Shown here one piece after another: positions 1-8,869 of a stretch of 64,000 nucleotides of DNA. Made by a program: the position numbers and the translations under genes. This DNA is from Phycisphaerales bacterium (lineage in GTDB: Bacteria > Planctomycetota > Phycisphaerae > Phycisphaerales > SM1A02). Position 1 is the stretch's first letter. Each line of letters opens with the position of its first letter. The stretch is from assembly GCA_029260575.1 (NCBI GenBank), contig JAJDDB010000009.1, positions 62,001-126,000 of the forward strand. The letters run 5' to 3'. The notes beneath the pieces are model-generated. The model saw nothing but the letters and a program-made list of their open reading frames with translations. It searched no databases and was not told where the DNA came from.

Positions 1-152
1 TCCGCATGCGCGATGACATCGTCCTGTTGATAGTGGTGGCCGAGTATCAGCAGATCATTGCCGAGTTGGGCGCGCCGCTGGGCGATGGCGCGTGCCAGGT
101 CATGATCGGACATGGCCTGATATTTAGCGGACAGTGATGGTTGCCAGAGCAT
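1..152 (-). CDS. nadA: Quinolinate synthase NadA, N-terminal part (runs off the window)
   Basis: Only about 50 N-terminal codons are present; the gene continues beyond position 1. The translation contains LILGHHYQQDDVIAHA, which matches the start of the first NadA domain, where the His-His-Tyr segment lies near the substrate. NadA is a [4Fe-4S] enzyme that condenses iminoaspartate with dihydroxyacetone phosphate to quinolinate in NAD synthesis. The start at 152 gives MLWQPSLSAKYQAMSD; an internal ATG at 113 is the alternative, and neither has a convincing ribosome binding site. The cluster ligands and C-terminal domains are outside the window, so the call rests on the N-terminal motif alone. 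Confidence 0.8.
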   Translation of the reverse strand, partial: MLWQPSLSAKYQAMSDHDLARAIAQRRAQLGNDLLILGHHYQQDDVIAHA

Positions 153-166
153 GGCCAATGATAGAA

Positions 167-205
167 GGCAAATCTTGAAAGCCAAACGGCTGGAGAGCCA
201 AACAT
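167..205. repeat. Dispersed 39-base repeat, copy 1
   Basis: This segment matches 60043-60081 in the same orientation at 32 of 39 positions by eye. The core is two GCCAAAC heptamers 16 bases apart, followed by AT. It lies in the 63-base gap between the end of the FHA gene and the start of nadA. Its function is unknown. Confidence 0.6.
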
Positions 206-215
206 GCAGGCAAAT

Positions 216-593
216 TTACGATTCAGCGATTGTGCCGCGCATATGTTCGCCGCGTTTGCGGAGTATTGCGGAAACAGTCTTTGCGTCCGGTGAATCAACA
301 AGTGAATAGACGATTTCGGTGTCGCCGATGTGAATTGCATCGCCATTCGCAAGCGGGTGGTCCGCTTCGATTTTCTCGCCGTTGACCAGCACGCCGTTGG
401 AACTGCGGAAGTCAATTGCGGTGTGTCCGTTGCCATCAGGGTTGAGGCGAACTTGCATATGGTTGCGCGAGACTCTCGGGTCAAGAATCTGAAAGGTGCA
501 TTTGTCTTCGCGGCCGATGAGCACCAGTCGGTGGTTTTCCAGTGCGAATTGTTGCCCGGCTGCGGGGCCGTCGGTGATGATGAGCGTGGCCAT
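216..593 (-). CDS. FHA-domain protein
   Basis: This 125-residue protein is essentially one forkhead-associated domain, a phosphothreonine-binding fold. Visible landmarks are the GRE of strand 3-4 (IGREDKC), the SRNH motif (DPRVSRNHMQVRL) and the SSNGVLVNG segment. The chosen ATG at 593 is preceded by AGGGAGGAA at good spacing; longer reading frames upstream lack a better site. It has no signal peptide or membrane segment, so it is probably cytoplasmic. It stands 63 bases upstream of nadA on the same strand, with no obvious functional link. The phosphopeptide partner, and any Ser/Thr kinase, are not visible here. Confidence 0.85.
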   Translation of the reverse strand: MATLIITDGPAAGQQFALENHRLVLIGREDKCTFQILDPRVSRNHMQVRLNPDGNGHTAIDFRSSNGVLVNGEKIEADHPLANGDAIHIGDTEIVYSLVDSPDAKTVSAILRKRGEHMRGTIAES

Positions 594-1177
594 GTGCGAT
601 TCCTCCCTGTGGTGCGGTGCGGGTGCCATGATATCGAACCAATGGGTGCAGCACATGGTGAATCACCGAAAGCGATACGGCCAGACATGCGAATGATTTT
701 TGTGTAGCGGTCGGTGTCAGGGCGACTCGACCAACGATATGTGCGGCGCATCGCAGCAACGCGCGTCCAGGAGTGCAGGAAGTCTGCTCGTTAAGGGTGT
801 GCCAATCGTGAGCGTATGCGTACGAAGCAGCTGACGATTTTTCCGGTGAGACCTGCGTTCCAAACAGCAAGGCATGATTATGCCAGTAGAACATTGCAAA
901 GACCATCGGAATCGCAAGCTGCAATCGCACGGAACGTTGCTCAAGAATTTCGTCTACGACTCCAATCTTACGCAATGCCAACTGCATATTCTGTACCGCA
1001 CACATCAGACAGCGCGTGTTGCGAGATATCGTGCGTTACATAGGTGAACAGATTCGTGCCAACGCTCAGCAACAAAAAAACAACAACCTTTCGCTGTATG
1101 CGTGACATTCACAGCCATACGCGCAGGCGAGTATGATCGCGATCAAGTACTCCGAGACTTCGGTGTACGGGTGTCGC
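594..1177. other. Gene-free stretch
   Basis: This stretch separates the FHA gene from the PilZ gene, both on the minus strand. Open frames exist on both strands, but none has a recognisable domain, a ribosome binding site or a plausible composition. No tRNA or clear terminator was seen. It may hold the FHA promoter or an unrecognised RNA. Confidence 0.5.
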
Positions 1178-1540
1178 CTACGCCGCTTCACGAACCGACT
1201 GTTGTTGATTCTGCTGCTCAATCGCGGCAATGAATTGCACTGCGAGTATTGATTGCCCATCTTCGGAATCCAGACGGCGCACCACGCGCGATTCGATCAT
1301 TTCCTTGGCCTGAATCATGCCCTGGTGTTCGTGCATCGCGACGCCTATCAGGACATCATCGCCCGGTTTCAGATTGCTCGGCTGCAAGAGGCGAACCATG
1401 ATCCCGTGTTGGGACAAGTCGATTGTGGTGGCGGCGACATACCGGCCGGTGGTGCAATTCTTGATCTTGCATGGCCGCTGGACATTCACTCGCCGGCAGG
1501 CCCGGCGGTTCTGATCGTTGCTCGCAATGGTCGTATTCAT
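1178..1540 (-). CDS. PilZ-domain protein
   Basis: This is a 120-residue single-domain protein. The N-terminal RRACRR followed by V fits the first PilZ motif (RxxxR), and TIDLSQHGIMV fits the second (D/NxSxxG), both of which bind cyclic di-GMP in the family. A PGDDVLIGV turn and a closing VQFI strand complete the usual small barrel. It has no membrane segment or signal peptide. No diguanylate cyclase or phosphodiesterase lies nearby, but a second PilZ domain occurs at the C-terminus of the protein at 58331-60043. Binding of cyclic di-GMP is inferred from the motifs. Confidence 0.82.
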   Translation of the reverse strand: MNTTIASNDQNRRACRRVNVQRPCKIKNCTTGRYVAATTIDLSQHGIMVRLLQPSNLKPGDDVLIGVAMHEHQGMIQAKEMIESRVVRRLDSEDGQSILAVQFIAAIEQQNQQQSVREAA

Positions 1541-1696
1541 AGCTTGTCCGTGTCTTCAGTTGGCGGGAGCTACGGCTGATCGCCGTGATGGTGTTCTTAT
1601 CGAACGGAATCACGCGTGACTTGCCCGCCCAAGGTCCGAAAATCGCAATTGGGTGCTTCTGACGTCGTCAACCGGGTCGTCTATGCTTACCGGCCC

Positions 1697-2611
1697 ATGA
1701 ATCAGGTAATCCACGAAACTGCACCAGCCAAACTGAACCTGGCTCTGTCGGTCGGACCGCCACGTTCTGACGGCTTGCACCCCATCTGCTCCTGGATGGT
1801 GACGGTAAGTCTGCTGGATGAACTTGAGGTTCGCCCGCTGTTGGATGGCAGTCTGTCGCGGTATGCGATCTTCTGGCATGAAGACGCTCGAAAGCGGACG
1901 AATATCGACTGGCCGATCCGTAGTGATCTGGCGGTGCGGGCGCATCTAGCGTTGCAGAAACACGTGGGCAGAGAACTTCCGGTCCAGATGAAAATCGCCA
2001 AGCGCATTCCTATCGGCGGCGGTCTCGGCGGCGGGTCGTCGGATGCGGCTGCAATGCTTCGTGCGGTCAACAGCCTGTATGAACTTGACCTTTCGAATGA
2101 AAAGCTCGCGACGATTGGATCAAGTATCGGTTCTGATGTTGCGTTCTTCATAGCCGGCGGCAGCGCGAACGTCTCTGGAATCGGCGAAATCGTTCACCAG
2201 CATCAAGAGCGTCGGCAACTGCATGCAGTGATCGTGTTTCCGCAACAGTTGTGTGACACTGCTGCGGTGTATCGCCAGTTTGATGAAGGAAATTCAACGG
2301 CAGAGATTCGGGCGGAAGCGATCGAGAAATGTCGCGGTTCAGATTCGATGCAGGTCTTGTCCGAATCGCTGTTCAACGATCTGGCGGAACCCGCTCAGAA
2401 ACTTGAGCCGGTGCTTCGTGAGCATATACGGGAATCGAGTACGCTTGCTGAACGACCTGCGCATATCACCGGCAGCGGCTCGAGCCTGTTTATCATCTGC
2501 GATGATGCACTGCACGCTGAAGCGCTGGCGGAAACACTCGAAAAACAAATGACATTGCCCGCTGTCGCGGTCACCATGTATGAGCCCGTTCATGAACCAA
2601 TCGCACGTTGA
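1697..2611 (+). CDS. ispE: 4-diphosphocytidyl-2-C-methyl-D-erythritol kinase IspE
   Basis: This 304-residue GHMP kinase phosphorylates the 2-hydroxyl of CDP-methylerythritol in the MEP pathway of isoprenoid synthesis. The N-terminal APAKLNLAL carries the family lysine, the ATP loop is IPIGGGLGGGSSDAAA near residues 98-113, and GSDVAFF carries the catalytic aspartate. The ATG at 1697 puts the conserved N-terminus at the correct distance; a GTG at 1616 would add an unconserved tail. The lspA start overlaps its last codons, and lspA in turn overlaps the M3 peptidase gene, so the three are probably cotranscribed. Confidence 0.93.
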   Translation: MNQVIHETAPAKLNLALSVGPPRSDGLHPICSWMVTVSLLDELEVRPLLDGSLSRYAIFWHEDARKRTNIDWPIRSDLAVRAHLALQKHVGRELPVQMKIAKRIPIGGGLGGGSSDAAAMLRAVNSLYELDLSNEKLATIGSSIGSDVAFFIAGGSANVSGIGEIVHQHQERRQLHAVIVFPQQLCDTAAVYRQFDEGNSTAEIRAEAIEKCRGSDSMQVLSESLFNDLAEPAQKLEPVLREHIRESSTLAERPAHITGSGSSLFIICDDALHAEALAETLEKQMTLPAVAVTMYEPVHEPIAR

Positions 2612-3230
2612 AAAACCCTCACCAACTGCGTGCACGAAGCTCTGTGCCGGCCGAAGCCGTATTGCAATCCTACGTTTTGCGCTACTGGCAGTCGTGGTTT
2701 TCGCTGCGGATCTTGCGATCAAGCGTTATGTGTTTGCAGACATTTTCGGCCAACCGTTTACGTCGGAAGCTGTCGATACGTTTGATGAGACCGCACACGG
2801 TTATCGTGTGCTTGTGCCGAACCTGATGAATTTGAAGTTGACGCTGAATCGCGGCGCGGTGTTCGGAATCGGGCAGGGCGGCAGGTGGGTGTTCATTTTG
2901 ATCAGCATTCTGGCGGCGGGCATTATCGGGTACGTTTTTGCGCGCAGCAGCGCAAAAGCCCGCTGGCTGCATATCGCTCTGGCGCTTGTGCTCGGCGGTG
3001 CGCTTGGCAACATGTTCGATCGCATGGTCTTTGGAGCTGTGCGCGATATGTTCTGGATGTTTCCGTACGTGAAACTGCCGTTTGGCATTCGCTGGCCGGG
3101 CGGCTCCGATGAGTTGTATCCCTGGATTTACAACCTCGCAGATGTCGCGCTGTGCGGTGGTATCCTGTTGCTGTTTATCGTCATGTACTTCGGCCCCGCG
3201 CACCACCGCACGACTGAGACCAAACAATGA
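2580..3230 (+). CDS. lspA: Lipoprotein signal peptidase LspA
   Basis: This is a 216-residue inner-membrane aspartyl protease that cleaves prolipoprotein signal peptides at the lipobox. The conserved blocks are present: LNRGAVFGIGQG, then GGALGNMFDRMVFGAVRDM with one catalytic Asp, and YPWIYNLADVALCGG with the other. About 30 residues separate the two Asp blocks, so the loop is longer than in compact homologues such as E. coli. Four hydrophobic segments fit the family. The start overlaps the 3' end of ispE; an ATG 12 bases further in (2592) is equally possible. Its stop overlaps the next start as ATGA. Candidate clients in the window are the lipobox proteins at 21275 and 38237. Confidence 0.92.
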   Translation: MSPFMNQSHVEKPSPTACTKLCAGRSRIAILRFALLAVVVFAADLAIKRYVFADIFGQPFTSEAVDTFDETAHGYRVLVPNLMNLKLTLNRGAVFGIGQGGRWVFILISILAAGIIGYVFARSSAKARWLHIALALVLGGALGNMFDRMVFGAVRDMFWMFPYVKLPFGIRWPGGSDELYPWIYNLADVALCGGILLLFIVMYFGPAHHRTTETKQ

Positions 3231-4933
3231 CCACGACCCAAAGCCCATCGTCTGTTGTTCCTGAGAATCTCGATGCCACGCAGTGGGACAACATCAAGCC
3301 GTTATATGACGCGCTGCTGCAACGCCAATTGAAGTGCGAGGGGTGCCTGGAGTCGGTGGTTCTTGATCGCAGTGAACTAGACTCCGCTGTCAGCGAAGCA
3401 GCGGCAGTGCTGTACATCACCATGACGCGGCACACGGATGACGAACAGATCAAGCGTGCGTATCTCGCGTTTGTAGAAAACGTACAGCCGCACCTTCGGC
3501 GGATTGGTTTCGAGCTTGACAAGAAGATTGTCCAGTCCGAACACGTTGCCAGACTTGATCAACAACGCTACGGCGTAATGCTGCGCGATCTCACAGCCGA
3601 TGTTGAGATTTTCCGCCAGGAGAACGTGCCTTTACAAACCGAAGATACAAAGCTCGGCCAGCAGTATTCGGAAATTTGCGGGGCGATGACTGTCCACTTC
3701 CGCGGAACGGAATACACACTGCCGCAGATGGCTAAGTTCTTGGAAGAGACAGATCGTGACACGCGAGAGCAGGCATGGCGGGCAATCAGTGAGCGCAGGC
3801 ATCAGGACCAGGAAGCGCTGAGCGCAATCTTTGATCGCATGATTGCCCTTCGCCATGAAATCGCTCAAAACGCTGGATTTCCTGACTACCGGGCGTACAT
3901 GTTTAAAGCCAAGCATCGCTTTGATTACACGCCGCAGGATTGCGAGACGTTCCACGATGCGGTGCAGCGCGAGGTCGTGCCGTTGATGCGCGATATCAAC
4001 ACGCAACGGGCGACAGCGATGGGTCTTGAAGCGCTACGGCCATGGGATCTTTCTGTGGATGTCAAAGGCCGTGCGCCGCTGCGTCCGTTTGATGGTGCCG
4101 ATGAGCTGGTCAACAAATGCAGCAGGATGTTCCACAAGATGAATCCCGAGTTTGGCGCGATGTTTGATCGACTGCGCGAGGGCGATAGTCTTGATCTGGA
4201 ATCGCGCAAGGGCAAAGCTCCCGGCGGGTATCAATACAATCGAGACTACTCACGGCAGCCGTTTATCTTCATGAACGCAGCCGGCCTGCATCGGGATCTG
4301 ATGACCATGCTGCACGAAGCTGGTCATGCGTTTCATTCAATGCTCAGTGAGCATGATCCGCTGCTGCATTATCGCCATTCGCCGATTGAGTTTGCTGAAG
4401 TCGCATCGATCAGTATGGAGCTGTTGAGCTACCCGTACTTCAATGAGTTTTACAAGGATGCTGAAGCGGATCGCGCGCGACGTAATCATCTTGAGAAATT
4501 GGTGCAACTGCTGCCGTGGGTTGCGACGATCGATGCATATCAGCATTGGCTGTACACGAACCCAACGCATTCTCGGCAACAGCGTCAGGCACACTGGGAG
4601 TCGCTCGTCAAGCGCTTCGGATCAGATGTGTCCTGGGATGAGCTCGAAGAATTCCGAGCAGTTTCATGGCAGGCGCAACTGCATCTCTTTGAAGTGCCGT
4701 TCTACTACATCGAATATGCGATCGCGCAATTGGGCGCACAGCAAGTGTGGTTGCAGGCCAAGCGCGATGAGAAGGCAGCCGTACGAAATTATCAGCGGGC
4801 GCTGAAGCTCGGCGGTTCGCGGCCGTTGCCGGAGCTGTTTGACGCTGCTGAAGCGAGGTTCGATTTTGGAGCCGACATCGTGCGCGAATTGATGGCTGAT
4901 GTCCGCAAAGAGATTGAAAATCTGCCTGTATGA
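3227..4933 (+). CDS. M3-family oligoendopeptidase (PepF-like)
   Basis: This 568-residue zinc metallopeptidase has the thimet/PepF fold. The active site HEAGHAFHS lies near residue 362, giving HExxH plus the flanking M3 signature, and the third ligand Glu follows about 25 residues later in PIEFAEVASISMELL. The long helical N-terminal half and the C-terminal YYIEYAIAQLGA segment are typical. It has no signal peptide, so it probably trims peptides in the cytoplasm. It is translationally coupled to lspA by an ATGA overlap, which could tie it to clearance of cleaved signal peptides; that role is an inference. Confidence 0.9.
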   Translation: MTTTQSPSSVVPENLDATQWDNIKPLYDALLQRQLKCEGCLESVVLDRSELDSAVSEAAAVLYITMTRHTDDEQIKRAYLAFVENVQPHLRRIGFELDKKIVQSEHVARLDQQRYGVMLRDLTADVEIFRQENVPLQTEDTKLGQQYSEICGAMTVHFRGTEYTLPQMAKFLEETDRDTREQAWRAISERRHQDQEALSAIFDRMIALRHEIAQNAGFPDYRAYMFKAKHRFDYTPQDCETFHDAVQREVVPLMRDINTQRATAMGLEALRPWDLSVDVKGRAPLRPFDGADELVNKCSRMFHKMNPEFGAMFDRLREGDSLDLESRKGKAPGGYQYNRDYSRQPFIFMNAAGLHRDLMTMLHEAGHAFHSMLSEHDPLLHYRHSPIEFAEVASISMELLSYPYFNEFYKDAEADRARRNHLEKLVQLLPWVATIDAYQHWLYTNPTHSRQQRQAHWESLVKRFGSDVSWDELEEFRAVSWQAQLHLFEVPFYYIEYAIAQLGAQQVWLQAKRDEKAAVRNYQRALKLGGSRPLPELFDAAEARFDFGADIVRELMADVRKEIENLPV

Positions 4934-5114
4934 ACGCAGGCTGCAGGCAAATGAAGCTGCGAAGCTCACATTACTGAAATTTCATCGCACTAAAACCCCT
5001 GTGACTCGTATGACAGAATAAGAACTACCTGCCCGAAGCGTTGGACTGTTGAACAGTTCGTGCGGGTATTGCTTCTCCGCCGATCGCTTTGCAGACTGTG
5101 TACGGGGTTGCGTC

Positions 5115-5588
5115 GTGAATACACCAGTTGAGCAAACTGTAGTGCTCCGCGAGTTTCTCATCGGCAGGGACATCGACTGTCCGCGCTGCAAATACAACCT
5201 GCGTGATTGTTCGGGAACATTCTGCCCTGAGTGTGGCGTGCCGCTGGAATTGCACGTTGTCTCTGCATATCAACGTCTCGGTTGGTGGCTCGTTGGATTC
5301 ATCGCGCTGGCTACGCCGTTCGGATTCAATCTTGTGCTTGCGTTGATTGCTGCCTACGGCGCGTGGCAGTTGCGCAGCTCCTGGGGTTGGAACGACAGCG
5401 ATTCAATATTGCTTGGAGTCTTGTGCGGGGCAACGGTGATCGCCGGCGTAAGCCTCCTGATTCATACCTTTCGGCGTGGCAGTTTCCTGCGCAATCCGCC
5501 ACGCGTTCAAGTTCTGAAAACCATTGCCACGATTGTGTTCGCTGCTGCGCTCCAGGCTGCGGTTATTGCTGCGTTCAAACGTCTGTGA
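5115..5588 (+). CDS. Zinc-ribbon membrane protein of unknown function
   Basis: The protein has about 157 residues. Near its N-terminus is a four-Cys zinc ribbon, CPRCKYNLRDCSG followed by FCPECG, a pattern often seen in planctomycete membrane proteins. At least three hydrophobic segments follow (LVGFIALATPFGFNLVLAL, ILLGVLCGATVIAGVSLLI and the C-terminal IATIVFAAALQAAVIAAF). The GTG at 5115 has ACGGGG upstream and was preferred; a TTG at 5049 would add a Cys-rich tail of unclear value. It is followed at once by the two tandem Cys-motif proteins, so a joint unit is possible. I do not recognise a function. Confidence 0.65.
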   Translation: MNTPVEQTVVLREFLIGRDIDCPRCKYNLRDCSGTFCPECGVPLELHVVSAYQRLGWWLVGFIALATPFGFNLVLALIAAYGAWQLRSSWGWNDSDSILLGVLCGATVIAGVSLLIHTFRRGSFLRNPPRVQVLKTIATIVFAAALQAAVIAAFKRL

Positions 5589-5609
5589 ATACAAAGACGG
5601 AGATTGAGT

Positions 5610-6128
5610 ATGTCTCATACGATCAACCTGATTCAGGCTGCGCGCGTTGCATCGCCATGCGATGTGAAATGGGATGACATGGTCGGTGATGATCTCATGC
5701 GCCATTGCGGACAGTGTCAGCTCAACGTCTATAACTTTCGCAATATGACCAAGGCTCAGGCAAATGAATTGCTTGGAAATGCTGACGGGCGTATCTGCGG
5801 GCAGTTGTGGCGGCGTGCTGATGGAACTGTCATCACCAGTGACTGTCCGGGCGGTATGGCAGCGATTCGCAGACGTGTGTTTGCAACAGTTGCAAAGATC
5901 GTTGCGGCTGCGGTCATGCTCTGTACAGCCGTTGCGTGGGGACGAGCGCGAGATACTGATGGCAGGTATCAAAGGCAGACGGTGTATGGTCGGACGACGG
6001 ACCGCGTTGAGACGTGGTTGAACGGCCCGCCGCCGCGGCTGACCACTCCGTCGCAGATCATCGAAGGAGGAATGATCATGGTTAAACCTGTGCAATGTAT
6101 CTATGAGACAAACAATGGCGACCGATAA
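5610..6128 (+). CDS. Cys-motif domain membrane-anchored protein, paralogue 1
   Basis: This is a 172-residue protein with a domain I know from planctomycetes without an assigned function. Its key residues are SPCDVKWDDM, RHCGQCQLNVYN, then GRICGQLWRRADGTVITSDCP. The two CxxC-like patterns suggest metal or redox chemistry. A single hydrophobic segment (IVAAAVMLCTAVAWG, about residues 98-112) follows and probably anchors it, leaving a short Pro- and Arg-rich C-terminal tail. The ATG at 5610 is preceded by GACGGAG. It is a clear tandem duplicate of 6213-6725, sharing domain, anchor and the ETWLN tail motif. Confidence 0.75.
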   Translation: MSHTINLIQAARVASPCDVKWDDMVGDDLMRHCGQCQLNVYNFRNMTKAQANELLGNADGRICGQLWRRADGTVITSDCPGGMAAIRRRVFATVAKIVAAAVMLCTAVAWGRARDTDGRYQRQTVYGRTTDRVETWLNGPPPRLTTPSQIIEGGMIMVKPVQCIYETNNGDR

Positions 6129-6212
6129 CGCGATCTTCGCAATGTTCTGTAAGAACTCTTGCCTGTGTCCGTCTTGCCCTGTGAGAGTGCACAGCTTGAA
6201 CGGAGCACAGCC

Positions 6213-6725
6213 ATGAACGAGTCGAAAACTATAAGCCTGATTCAAACCGCGCGCATTGCCTCGCCGTGCGATATGAAGTGGGATGACATGGTCGGCGATG
6301 AACGCGTGAGGCACTGCGAAGCATGCGATCTTAACGTCTACAACATTGCTGCGATGACTGCCGACGAAGCCAATGCTCTGCTCGAGGGCGCAGAAGGACG
6401 TATCTGTGGGCGCCTGTGGCGGCGCTTCGATGGAACTGTAATCACCCGCGATTGCCCGGTTGGTTTGCAGATCATTCGGCGAAAGATGATTCTGACAACT
6501 GCGAAAGTTGCTGCTGCGATCATCGCACTCGGCAGTGTCCTGGCGTTCGGCAGATCGCGCGAGGTCGATCCCTGGCAGGGTCCGGATTCGACATACACGC
6601 AGACAAGAACGCGCATTGAAACGTGGCTCAACAACGCCCCGCCGCCTGTACCCGGTCGGATGATCATGGGCGATATGTGCGTGGCGCCGCCGCCAGTACC
6701 GACACTGCAGAACAACTCAGACTGA
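6213..6725 (+). CDS. Cys-motif domain membrane-anchored protein, paralogue 2
   Basis: This 170-residue protein is collinear with its upstream neighbour. It repeats SPCDMKWDDMVGD, RHCEACDLNVYN and GRICGRLWRRFDGTVITRDCP, a hydrophobic anchor (VAAAIIALGSVLAFGRS) and IETWLNNAPPP in the tail. All the cysteines of the shared domain are conserved between the copies, which suggests both are functional. The ATG at 6213 is preceded by GAACGGAG. The tails after the anchor differ and are Pro-rich. The biochemical role is unknown; metal binding through the Cys pairs is an inference. Confidence 0.75.
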   Translation: MNESKTISLIQTARIASPCDMKWDDMVGDERVRHCEACDLNVYNIAAMTADEANALLEGAEGRICGRLWRRFDGTVITRDCPVGLQIIRRKMILTTAKVAAAIIALGSVLAFGRSREVDPWQGPDSTYTQTRTRIETWLNNAPPPVPGRMIMGDMCVAPPPVPTLQNNSD

Positions 6726-6769
6726 CTTGTTGGAGTTGCCCGGAGTTTCCGTGAATGACCGCGCGGTCT

Positions 6770-8164
6770 TCACCCCGCCTGGCGGGTGATGAGCATGGCG
6801 AGTTCGAGTGCCTGTTCGTAATTCAGGCGCGGGTCGACTTGTGAGCGGTATGCCTGGCCGAGGTCGCCATCACTGAGGCCGCGCGCCCCGCCGGTGCATT
6901 CGGTGACGTTGTCGCCGGTGACTTCAACGTGTACGCCGCCGAGTATCGTGCCATGGTTTTCGTGAATCTCGAACGCAGCTTCGAGTTCCGCAAGGATGTG
7001 ATCAAATTTACGGGTCTTGATACCGTCGTCGGTCATCTGCGTATTACCGTGCATCGGATCGCAGCACCACAGCACGGTCTTGCCTGATTTCTTGACGACA
7101 TCAACCAACGCCGGCAGGTGTTTGACAATCTCATGCACGCCGAAACGATGTATGAGCGTAATGCGTCCTGGTTCATCATCCGGATGCAGAATGTCGAGTA
7201 GATCGCGCAAGCGATCAGGCGTGGTGATCGGGCCGATCTTGACGCCGATCGGGTTGCGCAGGCCGCGGAAATATTCGACGTGCGCGCCATCCGTTGTTGC
7301 AGTGCGCATACCGATCCAGGGGCAATGCGTGGACAGGTTGTACCAACCGGTGCGATGTGGAACCTGGCGTGTCTGCGCCTGTTCATACAGCAGGTGTAAC
7401 CCTTCGTGGCTGGTATAGAAATCCACGCGGTTCATGTCGGAGACGCTGATGCCGGCCAAGGTTTCCATGAAGCGCAGCGACTGGCCGATTGCTTCGACAA
7501 TGCGCTGGTATTCCGCAGCCCGTGGTGAGTGCTGCATGAAATCGAGATCCCAGTATTCGGGATGATGCAGATCAGCAAAGCCGCCATCGATCAGCGCGCG
7601 GATGAAGTTCAGCGTCAGTGCTGACCGTTCATAGGCTCGCAGTAACAATTGGGGATCGGGTTTGCGGGCTTCGGCGGTAAACTCAGCCTTGTTGACGCAG
7701 TCGCCGCGATAGCTCGGCAATGTGACGCCGTCGCGAGTTTCGGTATCACTGGAGCGAGGCTTGGCGTACTGGCCGGCAAATCGGCCGATGCGAATGACGC
7801 GCTTGCGCGTGCCGTGTACCAGTACAAGCGACATTTGTAGAAGAATTTTGAGCTTACTTGCTATCGATGCGGAATCGCACTCCACGAGACTCTCAGCACA
7901 ATCACCACCCTGCAGCAGAAACCTCTGGCCGTTCGCAGCTTCAGCAAGTTGCTGCTTGAGCGCTTCAACCTCCCAACTCGTCACCAACGGCGGCAACTGA
8001 GACAGTTGTTCCACAACCGTGTTGAGTGCGGATCCGTCGTCATAGCGCGGCTGCTGATCGGCCGGGCGCTGCTGCCAGGATGTGGGTGACCATGTGGGCA
8101 TGTACATCTTCAGGGTCATGGTATCGACGAACGAGCGCGCGGGCGTGACAGGCAATACCGACAT
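6770..8164 (-). CDS. Class II 3-deoxy-D-arabino-heptulosonate-7-phosphate (DAHP) synthase
   Basis: The enzyme condenses phosphoenolpyruvate and erythrose 4-phosphate, the first step of the shikimate pathway. At 464 residues it has the class II (plant/mycobacterial) length. Visible class II signatures are WSPTSWQQRPADQQPRY near the N-terminus, FLLQGGDCAES, RIGRFAGQYAKPRSSD, KIGPITTPD, LIHRFG and WCCDPMHGNT, the last two blocks carrying metal ligands. The annotated ATG at 8164 adds about 20 residues before the conserved start; internal ATGs at 8119, 8107 and 8101 are alternatives, none with a strong ribosome binding site. It is convergent with the Cys-motif genes. Confidence 0.93.
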   Translation of the reverse strand: MSVLPVTPARSFVDTMTLKMYMPTWSPTSWQQRPADQQPRYDDGSALNTVVEQLSQLPPLVTSWEVEALKQQLAEAANGQRFLLQGGDCAESLVECDSASIASKLKILLQMSLVLVHGTRKRVIRIGRFAGQYAKPRSSDTETRDGVTLPSYRGDCVNKAEFTAEARKPDPQLLLRAYERSALTLNFIRALIDGGFADLHHPEYWDLDFMQHSPRAAEYQRIVEAIGQSLRFMETLAGISVSDMNRVDFYTSHEGLHLLYEQAQTRQVPHRTGWYNLSTHCPWIGMRTATTDGAHVEYFRGLRNPIGVKIGPITTPDRLRDLLDILHPDDEPGRITLIHRFGVHEIVKHLPALVDVVKKSGKTVLWCCDPMHGNTQMTDDGIKTRKFDHILAELEAAFEIHENHGTILGGVHVEVTGDNVTECTGGARGLSDGDLGQAYRSQVDPRLNYEQALELAMLITRQAG

Positions 8165-8264
8165 CGTCCGGCCGGTAACTGCGGCGGGTTGTTCGTGTTG
8201 CGCCGGTTCCGGGTGTTGGGCTGAAGGCTGGCGATGCGGTCGCCGATGGTGGGGCAGTAATACT

Positions 8265-8337
8265 GGGGCTGTAGCTCAACCGGGAGAGCGCATCGTTCGC
8301 AACGATGAGGTCGAGGGTTCGATTCCCTCCTGCTCCA
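8265..8337 (+). tRNA. tRNA-Ala (CGC)
   Basis: A 73-base cloverleaf: acceptor GGGGCTG/CTGCTCC with the G3:U70 identity pair of alanine tRNA, D arm GCTC/GAGC, anticodon stem CATCG/CGATG with loop TTCGCAA (anticodon CGC), and T arm GAGGG-TTCGATT-CCCTC. One acceptor position (6:67) is T-T. The CCA end is not encoded. Confidence 0.93.
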
Positions 8338-8368
8338 CATAATGACGCGGCAGAGGAGAGTGAGATGC

Positions 8369-8393
8369 CCCCGGTTTCGGCCGGGGTTTCTTT
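8369..8393 (+). terminator. Rho-independent terminator after tRNA-Ala
   Basis: The stem is CCCCGG, the loop TTTCGG and the return strand CCGGGG, followed by TTTCTTT. It lies 32 bases after the tRNA-Ala. Confidence 0.75.
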
Positions 8394-8426
8394 ATGAACG
8401 GAGTTGGTGTGTCAATGTCAAAATGA

Positions 8427-8490
8427 AAAAACCCCGTCGCCAGAGCCCGGCACGCCCAGCCTGCTCTGTCACTGCGACGGGGACTTTTTC
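8427..8490. terminator. Bidirectional terminator between facing tRNA genes
   Basis: CCCCGTCGC at 8432-8440 pairs with GCGACGGGG at 8474-8482. A run of A lies on the left and a run of T on the right, and an inner CAGAGC/GCTCTG stem sits inside the loop. It can end transcription from either side: tRNA-Ala on plus, tRNA-Leu on minus. Confidence 0.75.
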
Positions 8491-8694
8491 TGTTTCTCAG
8501 GCCGGTTCGAACCCTCTGGAGGACATTTTGTTCGGGTGCCGATTGGCATAACCACACCGACAGCCGGCTCTTTCAGCACTTCGCATGGATGGCGTGCGCG
8601 GTTGCGACCGTCTGGAAATCCGAACGCGGCAAACCGAACAAGCGGTGTGCAGAGGCCAGCAAGGCCACCACACACGCGCCGATGAGTCTGCAAA

Positions 8695-8778
<84 letters not shown>

Positions 8779-8869
8779 AGACTTTCGAATCACGGTACGA
8801 TTATTCACCGAGTCTCGCTCTGATCAACCGAATGGATTCGATATCGCTCTTGCGAGCAGGACGACTCTC

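Noticed and set aside
47-751. Long minus-strand open frame across nadA, FHA and the gap
   Set aside because: It overlaps the clear FHA gene in another frame and its translation has no domain; it is a shadow of real genes and intergenic sequence.
481-1005. 174-codon minus-strand frame
   Set aside because: Its second half is an off-frame reading of the FHA gene and the first half has no recognisable composition or ribosome binding site.
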